From a virus, in IMG/VR virus record IMGVR_UViG_3300027844_000500, positions 1-25,619 of that record: a stretch of DNA of 25,619 nucleotides; one strand, given 5' to 3'. Position numbers and translations under genes: made by a program. The notes under the pieces were generated by a model, which did no database searches, was not told the DNA's origin, and saw only the letters and a program-made list of their open reading frames with translations. This document shows, piece by piece, positions 1-6,366 of this stretch (the stretch's first letter is position 1; each line of letters begins with the position of its first letter).

Positions 1-2
1 GC

Positions 3-200
3 GTTACTAATAATGCAGTTAAGCAAGGTTTGCCAAAATGGGCTTGTCCTGTTAGCGGGTCGGTTGAGATTAGATTACTTAAAACAATATTTACAGAGCA
101 GGGAACAGTACAAAGAATATTATTTTGTGATTTATCGCAACACCAATACAAAGTATCTAACAAGTCTTATATGGACTTTTTACAAAGAAGAATGATTTAA
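3..200 (+). CDS. C-terminal fragment of an unidentified phage protein
   Basis: This is the 3' part of a gene entering from the left, open from the window edge to a TAA at 198-200, about 65 residues. It ends in S-Y-M-D-F-L-Q-R-R-M-I. A second frame is open over the same stretch (13-195), but the chosen frame gives a more protein-like mix of residues and ends directly before a strong hairpin, as expected for the last gene of an operon. No family is recognised. It may be the end of the late operon. Confidence 0.45.
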   Translation, partial: VTNNAVKQGLPKWACPVSGSVEIRLLKTIFTEQGTVQRILFCDLSQHQYKVSNKSYMDFLQRRMI

Positions 201-204
201 TAAT

Positions 205-252
205 TATCGGACGTAGAACCGATATACAAGATTATCGGCTCTACGTCCGATA
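205..252 (+). terminator. 20-bp hairpin, probable transcription terminator
   Basis: Arms 205-224 and 233-252 are complementary over 20 bp with one G.T wobble, around an 8-base loop. It starts 4 bases after the stop codon of the partial gene and stands before the replication operon. The downstream side is A-rich, not T-rich, so it is not a textbook intrinsic terminator. Its length and position still make an operon-ending role the simplest reading. Confidence 0.65.
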
Positions 253-296
253 TAAAAAAGTTAAAATATTTTACACGATTATTAAATATAAAAGTG

Positions 297-304
297 TATC
301 TTTG
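297..304 (+). promoter_or_regulatory. Bacteroidota -7 box (TATCTTTG)
   Basis: TATCTTTG fits the TAnnTTTG -7 consensus known for Bacteroidota. No convincing TTG -33 element is visible at the right distance. A start site around 310 would produce the structured RNA described next and possibly the replication operon. Confidence 0.45.
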
Positions 305-308
305 TTGA

Positions 309-390
309 GTAGAGTTGAGGCTACAAGAAAACATTAATTAAAGATAGCCTTTAGGAAAGCGACCTCAACCGCCGACCTAAAGGTTTTTTT
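309..390 (+). ncRNA. Structured leader or small RNA ending in a terminator
   Basis: Downstream of the -7 box lie three mutually constraining helices. A is GTTGAGG 314-320 with CCTCAAC 363-369. B is CCTTTAGG 348-355 with CCTAAAGG 376-383, followed by seven T (384-390). C is GGCTA 319-323 with TAGCC 345-349. A and B interleave, so together they form a pseudoknot. C competes with both for bases 319-320 and 348-349. B plus the T-run is a classic intrinsic terminator. This could be a roughly 80-nt small RNA, or an attenuator or riboswitch-like leader controlling the replication genes that start at 437. No known class was recognised. Confidence 0.5.
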
Positions 391-436
391 ATTAACTAAC
401 TTTTTGCTTGTTTTTAATAAAACATTCACGATAATT

Positions 437-643
437 ATGAGTAACCATAGAATTACTTTCTTCGGGTCAGAGGAAAGCGAAACAGAAAACCACAAATTAA
501 ATCTATTTGCTAACGATAAAGATAATATCTATATCGGTATCGATTCTGGATTTAATAATTTACCTGATTTTATATGTTTAGATAAAGCAACAGCAATAAA
601 ACTAACAAGGGTTTTAAAAGCTGAAATATCTAAAATAAATTAA
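437..643 (+). CDS. Small hypothetical protein at the head of the replication operon
   Basis: A 68-residue protein, unrecognised. The ATG at 437 is preferred to an in-frame TTG at 404 because the TTG lies 14 bases after the terminator T-run and would add a hydrophobic tail not expected here. The middle reads as beta-rich (IYIGIDSG) and the end as an amphipathic helix (ATAIKLTRVLKAEISKI). The next gene starts one base after its stop, so the two are co-transcribed. Being first in the operon, it may assist replication, but nothing in the sequence shows how. Confidence 0.75.
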   Translation: MSNHRITFFGSEESETENHKLNLFANDKDNIYIGIDSGFNNLPDFICLDKATAIKLTRVLKAEISKIN

Positions 644-644
644 T

Positions 645-1304
645 ATGGCTAAAGATAAAAAAGGATTCATACTTTACGCTGACTTAATTAAAGTAGTTTC
701 TAAGTTACCAGACGAAACAGCAGGAAAGCTATTTAAGATAGTTTTAAGCTACGTAAATGACTTAGAGGTTAATATAGACGACTTACTACTTGAGATTGCA
801 TTTGAACCTATTAAGAATCAGTTAAAAAGGGATTTAGTGAAGTTTGAAGGAGTTAAAGACGAAAGGTCTAGGTCTGGGCAGTTAGGTAATTTAAAAAGAT
901 ACCACTTAGACCTTTATAACAAAGTGAAAAGCGAAGATATTACTATCAAAGAAGCACAAAGCATAGCTAACTCTCGCAAAGACTCGCATAGCGATACAAA
1001 ACTCGCTGTAAATGATAATGATAATGTTAATGTTAATGATATATCTATAAATATAGATAATAAGAAATATTTAGATATTATTTTAAAAGATGCTGGTTAT
1101 ATTGAAATAACAGCAATGCAAACAAAATCTAATTTAGAGACTGTAATTAAATACTTAAAAGACTTTGAAGCACACTTGATAAGAACAAGCGCCCAAAAGA
1201 ACACGATAAGAGATTTTAAAACACATTTTACTAATTGGTTTAATAAACAAGATATAAAGAAAATAGTTAAAATTAAAAAGATAGATTATGGAAACGTCAA
1301 TTGA
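645..1304 (+). CDS. Replication protein, DUF6291-like N-terminus
   Basis: A 219-residue protein. Residues 6-65 (KGFILYADLIKVVSKLPDET onwards) resemble the DUF6291 domain seen in Bacteroidota phage replication regions. A low-complexity Asn/Asp stretch (NDNDNVNVND, around residues 123-132) forms a linker to a helical C-terminal part ending in a basic segment (KKIVKIKKIDYG). This two-domain layout is typical of phage replication initiators or helicase loaders, which bring the helicase to the origin. The helicase-like gene two positions downstream supports this. The family role is inferred, not demonstrated. The next gene overlaps the last 17 bases. Confidence 0.75.
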   Translation: MAKDKKGFILYADLIKVVSKLPDETAGKLFKIVLSYVNDLEVNIDDLLLEIAFEPIKNQLKRDLVKFEGVKDERSRSGQLGNLKRYHLDLYNKVKSEDITIKEAQSIANSRKDSHSDTKLAVNDNDNVNVNDISINIDNKKYLDIILKDAGYIEITAMQTKSNLETVIKYLKDFEAHLIRTSAQKNTIRDFKTHFTNWFNKQDIKKIVKIKKIDYGNVN

Positions 1305-1755
1305 TAAATATAAATGGAATTTAGAGAAAGCGATTAAACGCCTTGCGTGGCGTTTTACTTCTAACAAACCATTTACACCTAACGATAACGATTTAGATGC
1401 CTTAAACAGCGTTATAGGGTGGTCAAACAGGCAACAAGCTGATGCGGTTAAGAGTAACCAATTGTTCGCTAAGCTTTATATCTACCATTTAAACCAAACT
1501 ATTAGATATTTTGAATCAAATATATTTGACGATATACCACAAAAAGACCTAAGTAGATTATTAGATTTGCCTTTAGATAATTATTATAGTGCTTTTCATA
1601 AAGAATTACAATCTAACAATGTTACTAGGGTTGTTGAAAATAAAAATATATCTAAAGATGATTTGCTAAAAGAATTAGAAGAAAAATACACTTTAGAAGT
1701 TGTTACTGAAAAACTAGACGAAATGATTAACGAGGCTTTAAATAGATTCTCATAA
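1288..1755 (+). CDS. Replication-operon protein of unknown function
   Basis: A 155-residue protein, mostly helical, with no family recognised. It overlaps the end of the DUF6291-like gene and is followed 9 bases later by the helicase-like gene. That arrangement suggests it acts with them, for example as a loader or accessory factor. The first half is rich in aromatic and polar residues (YIYHLNQTIRYFESNIFDD). The C-terminal 40 residues are strongly charged and likely a helix (KDDLLKELEEKY). The ATG at 1288 lies inside the upstream gene, which suggests translational coupling. Confidence 0.75.
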   Translation: METSIDKYKWNLEKAIKRLAWRFTSNKPFTPNDNDLDALNSVIGWSNRQQADAVKSNQLFAKLYIYHLNQTIRYFESNIFDDIPQKDLSRLLDLPLDNYYSAFHKELQSNNVTRVVENKNISKDDLLKELEEKYTLEVVTEKLDEMINEALNRFS

Positions 1756-1764
1756 AAACTAAAA

Positions 1765-2781
1765 ATGATAGAACTAATAAAAAAGAATGAAGATTATAAA
1801 GACGAATTAGAATTTAATTACAAAGACTACTTAGTTAGTTCAGCTTCTATAAATAGTGATTTAGATGACTTTATAACAGGTAAAATACCACAGGGTTTTA
1901 AATCTGGAGTACATATATTAGATAATCATTTTGTAAGTAAAAAGAATGAGTTTTATATTGTTACAGGTAAAAAAGGGCAAGGTAAAACAACTATCTACCA
2001 AATATTACAATTACTATTTAGTATATCCAATAATCTTATTTGGGTAGTTGCTTTTCAAGAGAACAGTAATTGGAGTATGAAACTTAATTTAATGAATCTT
2101 ATTTTGGGAGGATTTGCAAGAGATGTTAAACAAAAAAATTTATCATTATACAATAAAGCTAGTAAATGGATTGATAAACATTTTATATTTATAGAGGTAG
2201 AAAGCATTAAAACAGCAACAGAAGTTGCAGAAGGTTTAATAAATGATGGTGTAGATGTTCATGGTTTACTTTTAGACCCTATTAATTCATTTAAAAACGG
2301 TTGGCAAGATACAGGAAACGGTTATGCTGATGGTGTAGCAACTAGTTTAAAGCTGCTTAACTTTGCTAAAAAAGTTTGCTCTGTTCATATAACACAGCAT
2401 CCGAATATGTCAGGACAAAGACAAGAAGGAGCGGTTAGCAGTTACCAAGCGGAAGGAGGTTGGTTTTTAAACAAGGCACACAATACGTGTGCAATACACC
2501 GAGAGCCTGGTAGTTCACAAAATGAATTGATGGTTGAACACGTAAGAAACAAACACACAGGAGGAGACCAAACAGAAAGAGAAAACCCTGTTATTATTGA
2601 GTGGTCACCAACTCAAATAAATATCTTTATGAAAAATACACCTAACATTTCAGAAAACAATGTTATAAAAGAGTTAGTGGACAAGTATAATATATTTGAT
2701 TTAGATATTGAAGATAAAAAACCAACACCAACAGCATCACTAGATGAAGCGTTTGGAGATGATGAAGAAGTTTTATTTTAA
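1765..2781 (+). CDS. DnaB/RecA-like replicative helicase ATPase
   Basis: A 338-residue P-loop ATPase. Walker A is GKKGQGKT at residues 68-75. A Walker B-like hydrophobic strand ends in Asp171 (GLLLDPINSF). HITQHPN around 208-214 occupies the position of the sensor strand of DnaB- and RecA-type helicases. The protein is shorter than full DnaB (about 450 residues) and lacks the usual N-terminal domain, so it is more like the isolated C-terminal helicase domain of phage helicases. An acidic tail (EAFGDDEEVLF) could bind a partner. Its place as last gene of the replication operon fits a role in unwinding phage DNA. Confidence 0.8.
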   Translation: MIELIKKNEDYKDELEFNYKDYLVSSASINSDLDDFITGKIPQGFKSGVHILDNHFVSKKNEFYIVTGKKGQGKTTIYQILQLLFSISNNLIWVVAFQENSNWSMKLNLMNLILGGFARDVKQKNLSLYNKASKWIDKHFIFIEVESIKTATEVAEGLINDGVDVHGLLLDPINSFKNGWQDTGNGYADGVATSLKLLNFAKKVCSVHITQHPNMSGQRQEGAVSSYQAEGGWFLNKAHNTCAIHREPGSSQNELMVEHVRNKHTGGDQTERENPVIIEWSPTQINIFMKNTPNISENNVIKELVDKYNIFDLDIEDKKPTPTASLDEAFGDDEEVLF

Positions 2782-2799
2782 AATAAATAAGTAAATTAA

Positions 2800-2828
2800 T
2801 TGTATTTAATAAAATTGTTGTATATTCG
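2800..2828 (+). promoter_or_regulatory. Bacteroidota promoter, TTG-N18-TATATTCG
   Basis: TTG at 2800-2802 is spaced 18 bases from TATATTCG at 2821-2828, close to the TTG/TAnnTTTG consensus. A transcript would begin near 2834 and leave a leader of about 40 bases before the gene at 2872. The -7 part belongs to a repeated TTGTATATT motif seen at four other places in the window. Confidence 0.6.
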
Positions 2829-2871
2829 CTACACGAACTAATAAATAACCAATAATTACAAAAAAAACAAA

Positions 2872-3069
2872 ATGGAAGCTCACGAAGTAAAGTACGGTAC
2901 AAAAGTAGTAGTAATAGATGAAAACGTAAAAACACCACCTTCGTCAATACAGGTTAATAAAGGGGATGAAATTGTAATATACAACCTCGACGGTATGTAT
3001 TGCAACGGAAAGAACGAAAATGGAGATAGAGTTTATATTGCTGCTTGGACAGAGGTATCTTTAAAATAA
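2872..3069 (+). CDS. Small beta-rich hypothetical protein
   Basis: A 65-residue protein of alternating hydrophobic and polar residues (TKVVVIDENVK, DEIVIYNLDGMY, RVYIAAWTEVSL), suggesting a small beta-barrel. No family is recognised. It stands alone: its own promoter is upstream, a weak hairpin with a T-run lies downstream, and a 276-base non-coding stretch follows. An A-rich leader precedes the ATG. Possible roles include an early host-takeover protein, but nothing identifies it. Confidence 0.75.
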   Translation: MEAHEVKYGTKVVVIDENVKTPPSSIQVNKGDEIVIYNLDGMYCNGKNENGDRVYIAAWTEVSLK

Positions 3070-3147
3070 AACCACTAATTAAATAAATAGGCAAAAACTT
3101 AAATAAGGGTAGGTCTTAATAAAGAAAACTGAATAAAACTTTTTTAA

Positions 3148-3167
3148 CTTATTCAAATAAGATTTTT
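3148..3167 (+). terminator. Weak intrinsic terminator
   Basis: CTTAT 3148-3152 pairs with ATAAG 3157-3161 around TCAA and is followed by A and five T. The stem is short and AT-rich, so this is a modest candidate for ending transcription of the gene at 2872. The rest of 3070-3255 is AT-rich sequence in which no gene or clear site was found. Confidence 0.35.
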
Positions 3168-3255
3168 GCGGTGATGTATAATATATTGTACAAAAACATA
3201 TTAAATAGTATAGTATAATATACGTTATAAACAAAAACTACATAAGCCATCTTTT

Positions 3256-3312
3256 GCCTAACTTGCAAGTATAAGAGCCGTGCTTTTCGCATGGATTTTA
3301 TATAGTGTTGGC
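3256..3312 (+). repeat. Inverted-repeat element e1 (closed hairpin)
   Basis: The outer arms are GCCTAAC 3256-3262 and GTTGGC 3307-3312, which pair except for one bulged T. The inner arm from GTATAAG (3269) pairs with TTATATA (to 3304), and the tip CCGTGC 3278-3283 pairs with GCATGG 3289-3294 around TTTTC. The seventh inner-arm position is a G.T wobble, as in most elements of this set. This is the first element of the accessory array and lies before the gene at 3346. GCCTAAC also fits the RYYYAAC half of an integron attC, but the other side does not fit GTTRRRY. Confidence 0.7.
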
Positions 3313-3345
3313 ATTAGTTTTTAATAATAAATAAAATATATAAAT

Positions 3346-3606
3346 ATGACAAATTTGATTAAAAGCATAGACATACACTGTAAAGGCGAAGAGTATGTAA
3401 AAGTAGAAGGATTTGATAAGGCGATAATAGGTGTAGATGATAAACAAATGAGAATAATATATTCAATCCATTTATGCTTACATATACTCCAAACCGAAGA
3501 GGGAATGAATGAATTAGAAGCTATTGAGTTTTTTAATTTTAATATAAGAAATTCTTATATAGGAGAACACACACCTATTTATTCTTGGGATTTAATAATA
3601 ATTTAA
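3346..3606 (+). CDS. Small conserved phage hypothetical protein
   Basis: An 86-residue protein. The segments FDKAIIGVDD, RIIYSIHLCLHIL, EAIEFFNFNIRNSYIGEHTP and IYSWDL resemble a small cytoplasmic family frequent in phages, in which a conserved aspartate-rich start precedes a helix and an E-A-I-E-[FY]-F block ending in G-E-x-T-P. Its function is unknown. It is the first gene after element e1. The methyltransferase gene follows 10 bases later, so they are likely co-expressed. The leader before the ATG is A-rich. Confidence 0.8.
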   Translation: MTNLIKSIDIHCKGEEYVKVEGFDKAIIGVDDKQMRIIYSIHLCLHILQTEEGMNELEAIEFFNFNIRNSYIGEHTPIYSWDLIII

Positions 3607-3616
3607 TAAAATAGAT

Positions 3617-4381
3617 ATGAGTAATAAAATAAATTTAGATAAATTTTATACACCAAGTAAAATAGTTGACTTGTGTATTTATGAGTTTTGGGAAACATTT
3701 AAAGAGGTTACAGAATTAATTGAACCGAGTGCGGGTAATGGTGCTTTTAGCTTAAAATTAGATAATTGTATTGCTTATGATATTGAACCCGAACACAAAA
3801 CTATAATTGAACAAAATTTTTTAGAATTAGATTTACCTTACAAATACGGTAGAGCAATAATAGGAAACCCACCGTTTGGAAATAGAAATAATTTAGCGTT
3901 GAAGTTTTTTAAACATTCAATTAAAATGTGTGATATGATTGGTTTTATATTACCAATAAGCCAATTAAACAACGTAGATAGCCTTTATGAATTTGATTTA
4001 GTAAAAAGTATTGATTTAGGTAAAATGGAATATAGTGCAATAGAAGTTCATTGTTGCTTTAATCTTTATCATAGACCCGAAAACGGAATACTAAATAAAA
4101 AACCTAATTTAAAAAGCGACTTGTTTAGTTTACATAGAACTAATAGAGATAATTTTGAAAATACAAATGCAGATTTTATGTTTTGTAAACGTGGAAGTGT
4201 TGGAAAAGAAATATTTGAAGATGGTAAAAGGTATGGAGATGAATATAAAGTTGTTGTATTTGATAAAAATAATTTAGAATACGTTAGAAATACAATTTTA
4301 AACCACGATTGGAAAAACTTTAAAAACCACCAAAGCAGTCCAAACATAAGTAAAAATGATATTTACAGACTGTTTCTGTAA
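3617..4381 (+). CDS. N6-adenine DNA methyltransferase
   Basis: A 254-residue class I SAM-dependent methyltransferase. EPSAGNGAF at residues 36-44 is the SAM-binding motif I. NPPF at 84-87 is catalytic motif IV of N6-adenine methyltransferases. YTPSKIVDLCI at 11-21 is the usual start of this type, related to the methylase part of type I and IIG restriction systems. No restriction or specificity domain is present, so it is an orphan enzyme. It probably protects phage DNA from host nucleases by methylating adenines. The target site cannot be read from the sequence. Element e2 begins 6 bases after its stop. Confidence 0.85.
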   Translation: MSNKINLDKFYTPSKIVDLCIYEFWETFKEVTELIEPSAGNGAFSLKLDNCIAYDIEPEHKTIIEQNFLELDLPYKYGRAIIGNPPFGNRNNLALKFFKHSIKMCDMIGFILPISQLNNVDSLYEFDLVKSIDLGKMEYSAIEVHCCFNLYHRPENGILNKKPNLKSDLFSLHRTNRDNFENTNADFMFCKRGSVGKEIFEDGKRYGDEYKVVVFDKNNLEYVRNTILNHDWKNFKNHQSSPNISKNDIYRLFL

Positions 4382-4386
4382 TTAAT

Positions 4387-4532
4387 GCTAACGTTTTGGG
4401 TATGGTTAGTTTAACAGTAAATAAATAATAAATATGGAAGAAATACACGAAGAAATTAAAGAAGCAGTAAAGCAATTAGAAACCTACAAAAATAGGTACA
4501 GAACAAAGCAATTAACTTTAAACGGTGTTGTG
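4387..4532 (+). repeat. Inverted-repeat element e2 (open, partly degenerate)
   Basis: L is GCTAAC 4387-4392, followed later by GGTTA and GTTTAA 4409-4414. R is GCAATTAACTTTAAAC 4508-4523 plus GGTGTTGTG 4524-4532. GTTTAA pairs with TTAAAC; the next position is a C.T mismatch where other elements have G.T, and pairing beyond it needs a bulge. The start of the gene at 4434 lies in the loop, and R is inside that gene, encoding K-Q-L-T-L-N-G-V-V-K. Confidence 0.5.
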
Positions 4533-4619
4533 AAATCGTTGCCACAAGACAATTATTGCAATGTGTGCAACTTACCTACTGATGGCGAAAAATGTTATAG
4601 TAAGCGATGCCCTGTTTAA
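4434..4619 (+). CDS. Cys-rich mini-protein with element R arm in frame
   Basis: A 61-residue protein in two visible parts. Residues 1-23 are a charged amphipathic helix (EEIHEEIKEAVKQLETYKNR). Residues 26-34 (KQLTLNGVV) are encoded by the R arm of element e2. Residues 40-61 carry four cysteines (YCNVCNLPTDGEKCYSKRCP), a C-x2-C ... C-x4-C arrangement that could bind one zinc. No family is recognised. It might bind nucleic acid or a protein. The hairpin element e3 follows 12 bases after the stop. Confidence 0.65.
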   Translation: MEEIHEEIKEAVKQLETYKNRYRTKQLTLNGVVKSLPQDNYCNVCNLPTDGEKCYSKRCPV

Positions 4620-4631
4620 TGGCTATGTTTT

Positions 4632-4693
4632 ACAACGGTTAGTGTATGATTAAGTGAAACGACCCGATAGGGTTAATTATAAACATTGTTATA
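4632..4693 (+). repeat. Inverted-repeat element e3 (closed hairpin)
   Basis: ACAACGGTTA 4632-4641 leads into the arm GTGTATGATTAA 4642-4653, which pairs with TTAATTATAAAC 4673-4684: 12 positions with one mismatch and a G.T wobble at position 7. ACCC 4662-4665 and GGGT 4670-4673 can close a tip hairpin around GATA, sharing one base with the main arm. The outer AAC pairs with GTT 4688-4690. It separates the genes at 4434 and 4707. Confidence 0.7.
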
Positions 4694-4706
4694 AATCTGT
4701 TTTGAA

Positions 4707-4871
4707 ATGGAAAATAAAGTAAAAAAGTTAATTAAGAAACTAGAAGCTGAAAACGCTGATAGATATGATGACCTAAAATATAGTGATATAGACAAAGACC
4801 GTAGAAGGAGAATGAACCATAAGCACAACTATACAAGTGAAATAATACAGCAATTGAAAAATTGTTTATAA
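4707..4871 (+). CDS. Small charged hypothetical protein
   Basis: A 54-residue protein beginning M-E-N-K-V-K-K-L-I-K-K-L-E and rich in Lys, Arg, Asp and Glu, with a basic patch D-K-D-R-R-R-R-M. It is probably all helical. The stop codon TAA (4869-4871) lies inside the outer arm of element e4 and the protein ends in K-N-C-L, so the element supplies its last residues. No family is recognised. It sits between two closed hairpins, like a single-gene cassette. Confidence 0.6.
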   Translation: MENKVKKLIKKLEAENADRYDDLKYSDIDKDRRRRMNHKHNYTSEIIQQLKNCL

Positions 4872-4919
4872 CGGTTAGTATAAGACCCGTTTTTTCTATG
4901 GGTTTTATACATTGTTATA
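4867..4919 (+). repeat. Inverted-repeat element e4 (closed hairpin)
   Basis: The inner arms GTATAAGACCC 4878-4888 and GGGTTTTATAC 4900-4910 pair over 11 bp with one G.T wobble at position 7. The outer arms TATAAC and GTTATA (4914-4919) pair beyond a short internal loop. The tip differs from element e6 (ACCC/GGGT here, GTGC/GCAC there) but stays complementary, which is covariation. The stop codon of the upstream gene is in the left outer arm. Confidence 0.8.
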
Positions 4920-4995
4920 TACTGTACTATTTTAGAGCGTTGGTAAATTATTTTTGTTTAAAAATAAAATATTTACAAAATAATTTATAAAATAC

Positions 4996-5026
4996 TTGTA
5001 TATATAATATATATGATATATATTTG
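4996..5026 (+). promoter_or_regulatory. Bacteroidota promoter, TTG-N20-TATATTTG
   Basis: TTG at 4996-4998 and a perfect TATATTTG -7 box at 5019-5026 are separated by 20 bases, within the spacing known for flavobacterial promoters. The predicted start near 5032 gives a leader of about 18 bases before the ATG at 5050. It would drive the three overlapping genes 5050-5689. The rest of 4920-4995 is AT-rich with nothing else recognised. Confidence 0.7.
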
Positions 5027-5049
5027 TAGTGTAATTAAAAACAAGTATT

Positions 5050-5313
5050 ATGAAAACAGTATCTAAAGAGCAATTTAAAAAAGATTTAAAAAAACACTTC
5101 ACAACTGAAAGTGGATTTACAATAACAACAGCAAAGAAAATAATAAGAGAGCAGTTAAAAAAAGACCAATGGAATAACGCTATTAAAGCAGGTGGTGTTA
5201 GATTGTTTTTTACTGATAATGTTGATTATAGTGGTGGTGTTAAAAATGGGTTTGGTAAAGGGTTTTATTTAACAAGTGTAGGCTTTACTGGTGGGGCTGA
5301 AATAAAATTATAA
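5050..5313 (+). CDS. Small hypothetical protein, Gly-rich end
   Basis: An 87-residue protein, not recognised. The first 45 residues are basic and helical (KEQFKKDLKKHF, KKIIREQLKKDQW). The last 35 are Gly-rich and beta-like (YSGGVKNGFGKGFYLTSVGFTGG). It has its own promoter, and the next gene starts 2 bases after its stop. No signal peptide or membrane segment is seen, so it is probably cytoplasmic. It is one of the few accessory genes without an adjacent inverted-repeat element. Confidence 0.75.
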   Translation: MKTVSKEQFKKDLKKHFTTESGFTITTAKKIIREQLKKDQWNNAIKAGGVRLFFTDNVDYSGGVKNGFGKGFYLTSVGFTGGAEIKL

Positions 5314-5315
5314 AA

Positions 5316-5558
5316 ATGTACGAAAATAAATATAAAGATTATTTAGAAATTATAAACATATCTAAAGGGGTAAGATGTGTTTTACGTAAGGAGATGAGTA
5401 ATATGTATTTTAAACTTTGTGAAAGCGAAGCGTGTGAATACATAATTACAGACAGTAGAATTATATTTTATAAGTATATAGATTACTTAGAGAGATATAT
5501 AATAATAACCGTACCTGTTTTTAATAACACAAAAATAGAAAAATATATAGCATTATGA
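5316..5558 (+). CDS. Small hypothetical protein
   Basis: An 80-residue protein, not recognised. It is rich in Tyr and Ile and looks beta-rich in its second half (YIITDSRIIFYKYI, YIIITVPVF). It has two separated cysteines (KLCESEAC) but no full metal site. It lies in a three-gene operon: 2 bases after the upstream gene and with its TGA overlapping the ATG of the next gene (ATGA), a sign of translational coupling. Confidence 0.7.
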   Translation: MYENKYKDYLEIINISKGVRCVLRKEMSNMYFKLCESEACEYIITDSRIIFYKYIDYLERYIIITVPVFNNTKIEKYIAL

Positions 5559-5689
5559 GAAAACTAATAGATATACCTCAGGAAATATTGCAGGATTTAA
5601 AAATAATGGCTATTAAGAGTGAAAAAGACCTTAAAAACTACATACAAGATGTATTGAGTGAACACGTAAGAGTGGGTGGCAAAAAATAG
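5555..5689 (+). CDS. 44-residue ribbon-helix-helix-like protein
   Basis: MRKLIDIPQEILQDLKIMAI is followed by K-S-E-K-D-L-K-N-Y-I-Q-D-V-L-S-E-H. An N-terminal beta strand (RKLIDIP) followed by two helices is the layout of ribbon-helix-helix DNA-binding proteins, including small antitoxins and phage repressors. It overlaps the upstream gene by ATGA, so it may be expressed with it as a pair. The upstream protein does not look like a known toxin. DNA binding is inferred from fold layout only. Confidence 0.6.
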   Translation: MRKLIDIPQEILQDLKIMAIKSEKDLKNYIQDVLSEHVRVGGKK

Positions 5690-5696
5690 TATTGTA

Positions 5697-5827
5697 TATA
5701 ACGGCAAAGTATAAAAAATCGTAGCGATATGGATAACGAATTATTTGGGGAAGCCCACGAACAAGAAGAGAATGGATTATTTGGTAAAAAGCACCAAGCA
5801 GAGCAATGTTTTTTATACAATGTTAGC
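5697..5827 (+). repeat. Inverted-repeat element e5 (open)
   Basis: L is TATAACGG 5697-5704 plus the arm GTATAAAAAA 5709-5718. R is GCAATG 5803-5808, the arm TTTTTTATAC 5809-5818 and AATGTTAGC 5819-5827. The arms pair perfectly over 10 bp (A-T at position 7, where the others have G.T). The start codon at 5729 is in the loop and R is inside that gene, encoding E-Q-C-F-L-Y-N-V-S-Y. Confidence 0.75.
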
Positions 5828-5917
5828 TACTGTTACGAGTGTAACAAGCCTTATGATGATAAAGATAAAGAGCGCGGAATGTGTCATAAATGTTGGCAAC
5901 CAATTATTGAAGAGTAA
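5729..5917 (+). CDS. Zinc-finger-like mini-protein with element R arm in frame
   Basis: A 62-residue protein. Residues 1-25 are acidic and polar. Residues 26-34 (QCFLYNVSY) are encoded by the R arm of element e5. Residues 35-56 carry C-x2-C ... C-x2-C (CYECNKPYDD then MCHKCW), a likely single zinc site. An overlapping frame at 5745-5927 was rejected because it loses this cysteine pattern and does not match the R-arm frame used by the other genes. The function is unknown; the zinc unit could bind nucleic acid or a protein. Confidence 0.65.
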   Translation: MDNELFGEAHEQEENGLFGKKHQAEQCFLYNVSYCYECNKPYDDKDKERGMCHKCWQPIIEE

Positions 5918-5920
5918 TTG

Positions 5921-5970
5921 TTGCTAACGCATTGTATAAGGTGCGTTTTAATGCACTTTATACGTTGTTG
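5921..5970 (+). repeat. Inverted-repeat element e6 (closed hairpin)
   Basis: TTGCTAACG 5921-5929, then the arm GTATAAGGTGC 5934-5944, a short tip, the arm GCACTTTATAC 5953-5963 and GTTGTTG 5964-5970. The 11-bp stem has a single G.T wobble at position 7. The outer AAC pairs with GTT. It begins 4 bases after the stop of the gene at 5729 and is the clearest compact copy in the array. Confidence 0.85.
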
Positions 5971-6006
5971 TGAGTATGTATTATTTTTTAACTAAATAAA
6001 TAGATT

Positions 6007-6165
6007 ATGGATTGCCAAAGACCAGTAAAAAACAAAGAAACAAATAAGTGGGAAGTATGGGATTTTGCTTATGTAGAAAACGGAGAAAGGTTTTATGAAC
6101 TTCACGAGTTTTTTACACATAAAGAAGCAATAGAGTTTTGGAAAGTAAGAAACCCTAAAAAATAA
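6007..6165 (+). CDS. Small hypothetical protein
   Basis: A 52-residue protein with ATG at 6007 after an A-rich leader (AAATAAATAGATT). It is rich in aromatic residues (KWEVWDFAYVENGERFYELH) and ends in a helix E-A-I-E-F-W-K-V-R-N-P-K-K. It looks like a compact beta-hairpin plus helix. No family is recognised. It lies between closed element e6 and the left arm of e7, as a single-gene cassette. Confidence 0.65.
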   Translation: MDCQRPVKNKETNKWEVWDFAYVENGERFYELHEFFTHKEAIEFWKVRNPKK

Positions 6166-6173
6166 TATTACTT

Positions 6174-6366
6174 ACAACGTATTTGTGTAAGCGTTTTTGC
6201 GTGAATAAAATAATAACTTAATAAATAAAAGACTAAAAAATGAAAAGTAAATCAGAGAAAATATTTGAATTAGAATCTATGGTAGATTTTTATAAAGAAG
6301 AATTAGCAAGCCTTAAAAAAGTTAATAAAGAACTAACCGAGCAATTACGTTTACACGTTGTTAGCC
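6174..6366 (+). repeat. Inverted-repeat element e7 (open)
   Basis: L is ACAACG 6174-6179 and the arm GTGTAAGCGTTTTTGC 6185-6200. R is GCAATTACGTTTACAC 6341-6356 and GTTGTTAGCC 6357-6366. The 16 arm positions pair with a G.T wobble at position 7 and two mismatches. The start of the gene at 6240 is in the loop. R lies inside that gene and encodes Q-L-R-L-H-V-V-S-Q. Confidence 0.75.

Noticed and set aside
13-195. Open frame of 60 codons at the left edge
   Set aside because: It overlaps a more protein-like frame (3-200) that ends beside the terminator; only one can be the main product.
5745-5927. Alternative frame ending in S-N-C-C
   Set aside because: The frame at 5729 has a C-x2-C/C-x2-C pattern and the R-arm frame common to the other genes. 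The N-C-C end of this frame is simply the element arm read in another phase.
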